A stretch of 64,000 bases of DNA from Acorus gramineus (taxonomy: Eukaryota > Streptophyta > Magnoliopsida > Acorales > Acoraceae), in the NCBI GenBank assembly GCA_030737835.1, contig CM060848.1:15154760-15218759 (forward strand), written 5' to 3'. Of the stretch, positions 61,801 to 64,000 are shown piece by piece. Under the pieces are notes generated by a model, which saw only the letters and a program-made list of their open reading frames with translations, had not been told where the DNA came from and did no database searches. Position 1 is the first letter of the stretch. Every line of letters starts with the position of its first letter. The position numbers and the translations under genes were made by a program.

Positions 61801-64000
61801 GTGGAACGTCAGACATGGGTCTATTCTATGCAAAGGATTCCAATAATGGTGCACAACTAAAGGGTTATGCAGATTCAGGATATCTTTCAGATCCTCACAA
61901 GGCTCGCTCACAAACAGGCTATGTATTCACTTGCGGTGGCACATCAATCTCTTGGCGATCTACGAAACAGACTTTGGTCGCCACGTCTTCTAACCACTCT
62001 GAGATTCTTGCACTCCACGAAGCAAGCTGGGAATGCGTGTGGATAAGGTCTTTGGTTCATCATATTCATACTGCATGCGGACTATCTCTCATTACAGATG
62101 TTCCAACAACTATATATGAAGACAATGCAGCATGCATTGCTCAAATCAAAGAGGGATATATCAAGGGTGATAGAACAAAGCATATTTCTCCAAAATTCTT
62201 TTATACTCGAGCTCCACCAGAGACATGAAATTGATGTTCAACAAATTCAGTCAAAGGACAATCTTGCAGATTTGTTTACTAAAGCTTTGTCGACATCAAC
62301 ATTCAAGAAGCTGGTGTATGAAATCGGGATGCGACGAGTTTGCGACCAAAATTCTTGAAATCTTGTACTTATGAGGGAGAGTAATTTTTGATGACATTTT
62401 GCGAACTGTACTCTTTTTCCTTCGCCTAGGTTTTGTCCCATTGGGTTTTCCTGGCAAGGTTTTAATGAGGCAGTGTCAAACGCATACACTATTATACGAT
62501 TAAGTTACATTGTACTCTTTTTCCTTCGCTTTGGTTTTTTTTCCATTGGGTTTTCCAAGCAAGGTTTTAATGAGGCAATTTTCTTAGTGTGGTGGTCATC
62601 CAAGGGGGAGTGTTGTGAATATGGTGGATAACCACCACTTCTCTAACCCATAACCTCCCCCACTCTTCAACTCCATAACCTCCCCCACTCTTCTATTCCA
62701 TAACACTCCCATTATTGTCCCACTATCTCCCCCTCACCTCTATAGACTTGTAACTCTCCACATTTGGGATTCCTCTATGCACCCTATAAATAGAGGGGTT
62801 CTCTCTTGTATTCAACCAACAAAAATAGTGAATAAGAATCTCTCTCTACTTCTCTTCTATATGCTTGTGTGTTTTGTTTATATACTCTTATATATCATAT
62901 TCTATATAGTTTACAACAAAAAAGAATTATCCTAATTATTAAGTGTGTTGTTTACTCCGATGATTGTAAATAATGGGGCGGAAATAGAAGGAAGGTAATT
63001 AAGATCCACCTTATTCACCTCCAGAAATAAAACCTGAGGGGAAATTAAGCTTTATCAATCTTCATACCTAAGACTCATTTATCCATCATCACAGAGTAAA
63101 AACCTCCTTATTTATGCATTGTTTATATCGAGATAGTGAATAAAAGCAAGGAGATCAAGGAAGAGAAGATGAACCAGCAGCCATCTTCAACTTCAATTTT
63201 TGAGACTTTAAGATAGACCATCAAGCTTTCTCAACCATCATACAAAGGCCTTATTATCACAGAGTGCAACTTTCCATTTCCTAAAGGCATGAAAGATGTT
63301 GTCAAGCGAATAAAAGTAAAGAGAATGAAAGAAGAGTGCATCTTGTTAGTTAGTAGAAGGTCTTCAGCAGAAGAAAGCTGGGTGCAATGGGTATTTTAAA
63401 TTTCCAGGGGATTATGCAAGTAGCGGTGGAGAAGATTGAGCGATAGTGGACTGATGTGTTAGGTGGTAGAGACAGAGTACTACCAAAAAGCAGCCCTGGA
63501 TGTCTGAACCCACTGGTGTCCTACAAATTATCAAATTATAAAATAGCACAGCAAAATTGTCTAGACCAGGTTTCTGGGTATACACTCACCGGAGAGATGG
63601 TGTTTTCAAGTGTTCACAATTAGACACTTAGTCAATCCCATTCCCTGGGACAAGGTTGGAATTTTTGTTGATGTCCAGTGATGAACCCACCCATCGTTTA
63701 CCTTCTTACATCAACAGTTCAGCTACATAGTCATTCAAACACCTCTATAGTCTAACTGCATAATTAGTTCTTCCTTGATTAATTCAAATGAGGGTGTAAT
63801 AGTAAATCAACATGCGCCACTCAAAATGGGGCCAAAAATTTATGTTTAATTAAAAAATAATACCAGGTACTTGGAGATAAAATAATATCCCAATCTTCAA
63901 ACTTTGTAATAGACATACCCGTAGAGTTGATCTCCTGTCCGATGGGAACATCCAAAAACGCACCAATCGAGAAGGCATTATCCTCAGTGCCACTGATCCT
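46829..64000 (-). CDS. Plant DYRK-family dual-specificity protein kinase, 5' end beyond the window
   Basis: Exons seen, 5' to 3': 64000-63919 (partial), 56070-54720, 54489-54210, 52332-52225, 52138-51860, 48169-48026, 47017-46829. They join in phase to 810 residues, stop TGA at 46829-46831. The long exon encodes a plant-specific acidic N-terminal region (SEYDDDDD-type tract, [22 protein letters not shown]). The kinase domain follows: [16 protein letters not shown] (a degenerate Gly loop), CVKIIKNN with the ATP-binding Lys, [10 protein letters not shown] (catalytic loop), VIDLGSSC (DLG in place of DFG), and [12 protein letters not shown]. In the activation loop, the second Tyr of the DYRK YxY pair is present and the first is Cys. 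It ends in [18 protein letters not shown]. It should be a nuclear/cytosolic kinase that autophosphorylates on Tyr and targets Ser/Thr. The 230-bp intron after the long exon has a GC donor. The 7.8-kb first visible intron holds a LINE fragment and a copia element. Confidence 0.93.
48213..48420. repeat. Tandem duplication of about 113 bp in a kinase intron
   Basis: 'atttcttgcaatagaag' through 'cagtcttctctcaggc' occurs twice in a row, starting near 48214 and 48327. The first copy begins about 45 bases upstream (in gene sense) of the acceptor of the exon at 48026-48169. Non-coding. Confidence 0.75.
49377..49719. mobile_element. Tourist-like MITE in a kinase intron, 343 bp
   Basis: The left end GGGTCCGTTTGG and inverted right end GGCCTCGTTTGG pair well, with TTC at 49374-49376 and 49720-49722 as a 3-bp duplication. 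The inner parts mirror through 'gaaaagtagcttttgg' and 'cagcttttcaaaaagc'. It shares its end core with the elements at 5895 and 6257. Confidence 0.65.
50694..51270. repeat. Tandem duplication of 280 bp plus a short 24-bp array in a kinase intron
   Basis: Unit 1 (50694-50973) and unit 2 (from 50974) are almost identical. Inside each, a 50-base phrase 'ccactggaacctctcaac' is itself doubled, and an inverted copy ('gttgagaggttccagtg') closes unit 1. Unit 2 ends in three copies of 'cgctgtgtaatgggtagatgt'. No coding frame. Confidence 0.8.
53212..53403. repeat. Tandem duplication of about 93 bp in a kinase intron
   Basis: 'cctcctcaagcaattccag' through 'gtgggacccaaatccaaag' is repeated once, with four or five differences and a short insertion. 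It lies in the 1.9-kb intron between the exons at 52225-52332 and 54210-54489. Confidence 0.8.
56280..57400 (-). mobile_element. 5'-truncated LINE, C-terminal part, in the large kinase intron
   Basis: On the minus strand the pieces carry L1-type LINE features: [15 protein letters not shown], then a [14 protein letters not shown] stretch and [12 protein letters not shown]. Next comes the zf-RVT region [14 protein letters not shown] with [15 protein letters not shown]. The first two Cys of the zinc site remain, but the His is Tyr and the last Cys is lost. Several stops and frame changes interrupt it. The 3' end is marked by an A run (T run on the + strand near 56284). An 80-bp tandem duplication ('ggaaggaaatggatctctt') sits at 57265-57395, near its upstream limit. 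It lies in the same sense as the kinase gene. Confidence 0.65.
57609..57916 (+). repeat. 5' LTR of the copia element
   Basis: This 308-bp LTR carries a TATA box (TATAAATAG at about 57783), the likely start region of element transcription. Two tandem copies of 'ccataacctcccccactctt' lie in its first 100 bases. Its partner is 62611-62918. Confidence 0.92.
62611..62918 (+). repeat. 3' LTR of the copia element
   Basis: Same length and ends as the 5' LTR, with four substitutions seen by eye. It is directly preceded by the polypurine tract at 62602-62610 and followed by the duplicated target AAAAAG. Confidence 0.92.
62925..63918. other. Remainder of the large kinase intron, no gene seen
   Basis: Between the copia element and the upstream kinase exon I found no coding family, clear repeat or RNA gene. 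The donor of the intron is GTATGT at 63918-63913 on the minus strand. Confidence 0.5.

Larger units (their letters stand above)
57609..62918 (+). mobile_element. Ty1/copia LTR retrotransposon, broken, antisense inside the kinase intron
   Basis: Two 308-bp LTRs (57609-57916 and 62611-62918) start TGTTGTGAATATGG and end ACAACA. They differ at four sites that I can count (about 1.3 percent). Flanking AAAAAG on both sides is the likely target duplication. A primer-binding-like 'ttatcagcacgag' follows the 5' LTR and a polypurine tract 'aagggggag' precedes the 3' LTR. Order of recognisable parts is integrase tail/linker (about 60200-60860), reverse transcriptase with the YVDD box (about 60860-61530) and RNase H (about 61680-62350), the copia order. 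Gag, protease and most of integrase are not recognisable in 57917-60200. The element is a fossil with roughly half a dozen breaks in the remaining coding part. At a rate of 1.3e-8 per site per year it would be about 0.5 million years old, and older if the host mutates more slowly. Confidence 0.9.

Overview
This is nuclear DNA from a flowering plant. It has intron-rich genes of plant families, AT-rich intergenic DNA, and many plant-type transposons: MULE foldbacks, hAT and Tourist-like MITEs, LINE fragments, a Ty1/copia element and solo LTRs. The species cannot be fixed from sequence alone. The HAK transporter reads like the group I recall as HAK17 of rice, and the GH3 gene is far richer in GC than its neighbours. 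Both hint at a monocot or an early-diverging angiosperm rather than a crucifer, but this is weak inference.

Layout. 1-5.1 kb is a transposon graveyard: a MULE foldback with a perfect 9-bp target duplication, a solo LTR with a 5-bp duplication, a MITE, and a foldback bounded by 32-bp direct repeats that ends about 110 bp before the next start codon. 5.2-11.8 kb (+) holds an 8-exon HAK/KUP/KT potassium transporter (716 aa). Tail to tail with it, 13.4-17.1 kb (-) holds a 6-exon secreted GH3 beta-glucosidase/glucan exohydrolase (662 aa). 17.1-29.7 kb has no host gene. It contains a Gypsy-like LTR, tandem repeats, a hAT-like MITE and a 3.4-kb DNA transposon carrying a three-fold 409-bp tandem module. 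29.7-34.5 kb (-) is a 3-exon strictosidine-synthase-like gene (341 aa) with two hAT-type elements in its second intron. 34.5-37.4 kb holds a LINE fragment and a MITE. 37.4-43.0 kb (-) is a 7-exon transmembrane-9 (TM9SF/endomembrane) gene (594 aa). 43.4-46.2 kb holds two head-to-head copies of one repeat and a second MULE with a perfect 9-bp duplication. 46.8-64.0 kb (-) is a plant DYRK-type protein kinase whose 5' end lies beyond the window. Its largest intron (7.8 kb) contains a LINE fragment and a 5.3-kb, broken Ty1/copia element in antisense orientation.

The five genes have unrelated jobs (potassium uptake, wall glucan turnover, secreted six-bladed propeller, Golgi/endosome membrane protein, signalling kinase), so the window is an ordinary euchromatic neighbourhood and not a gene cluster. 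All exon models were built by hand. Their reading phases add up to whole codons, and apart from one GC-AG intron all splice sites used are GT-AG. I found no convincing new biological system. The most unusual structures are the 409-bp tandem module with its dense AGATACA/TGTATCT motif, the copia element's interspersed CCTGAAG motif, the GC-AG kinase intron and the altered first motif of the potassium transporter.
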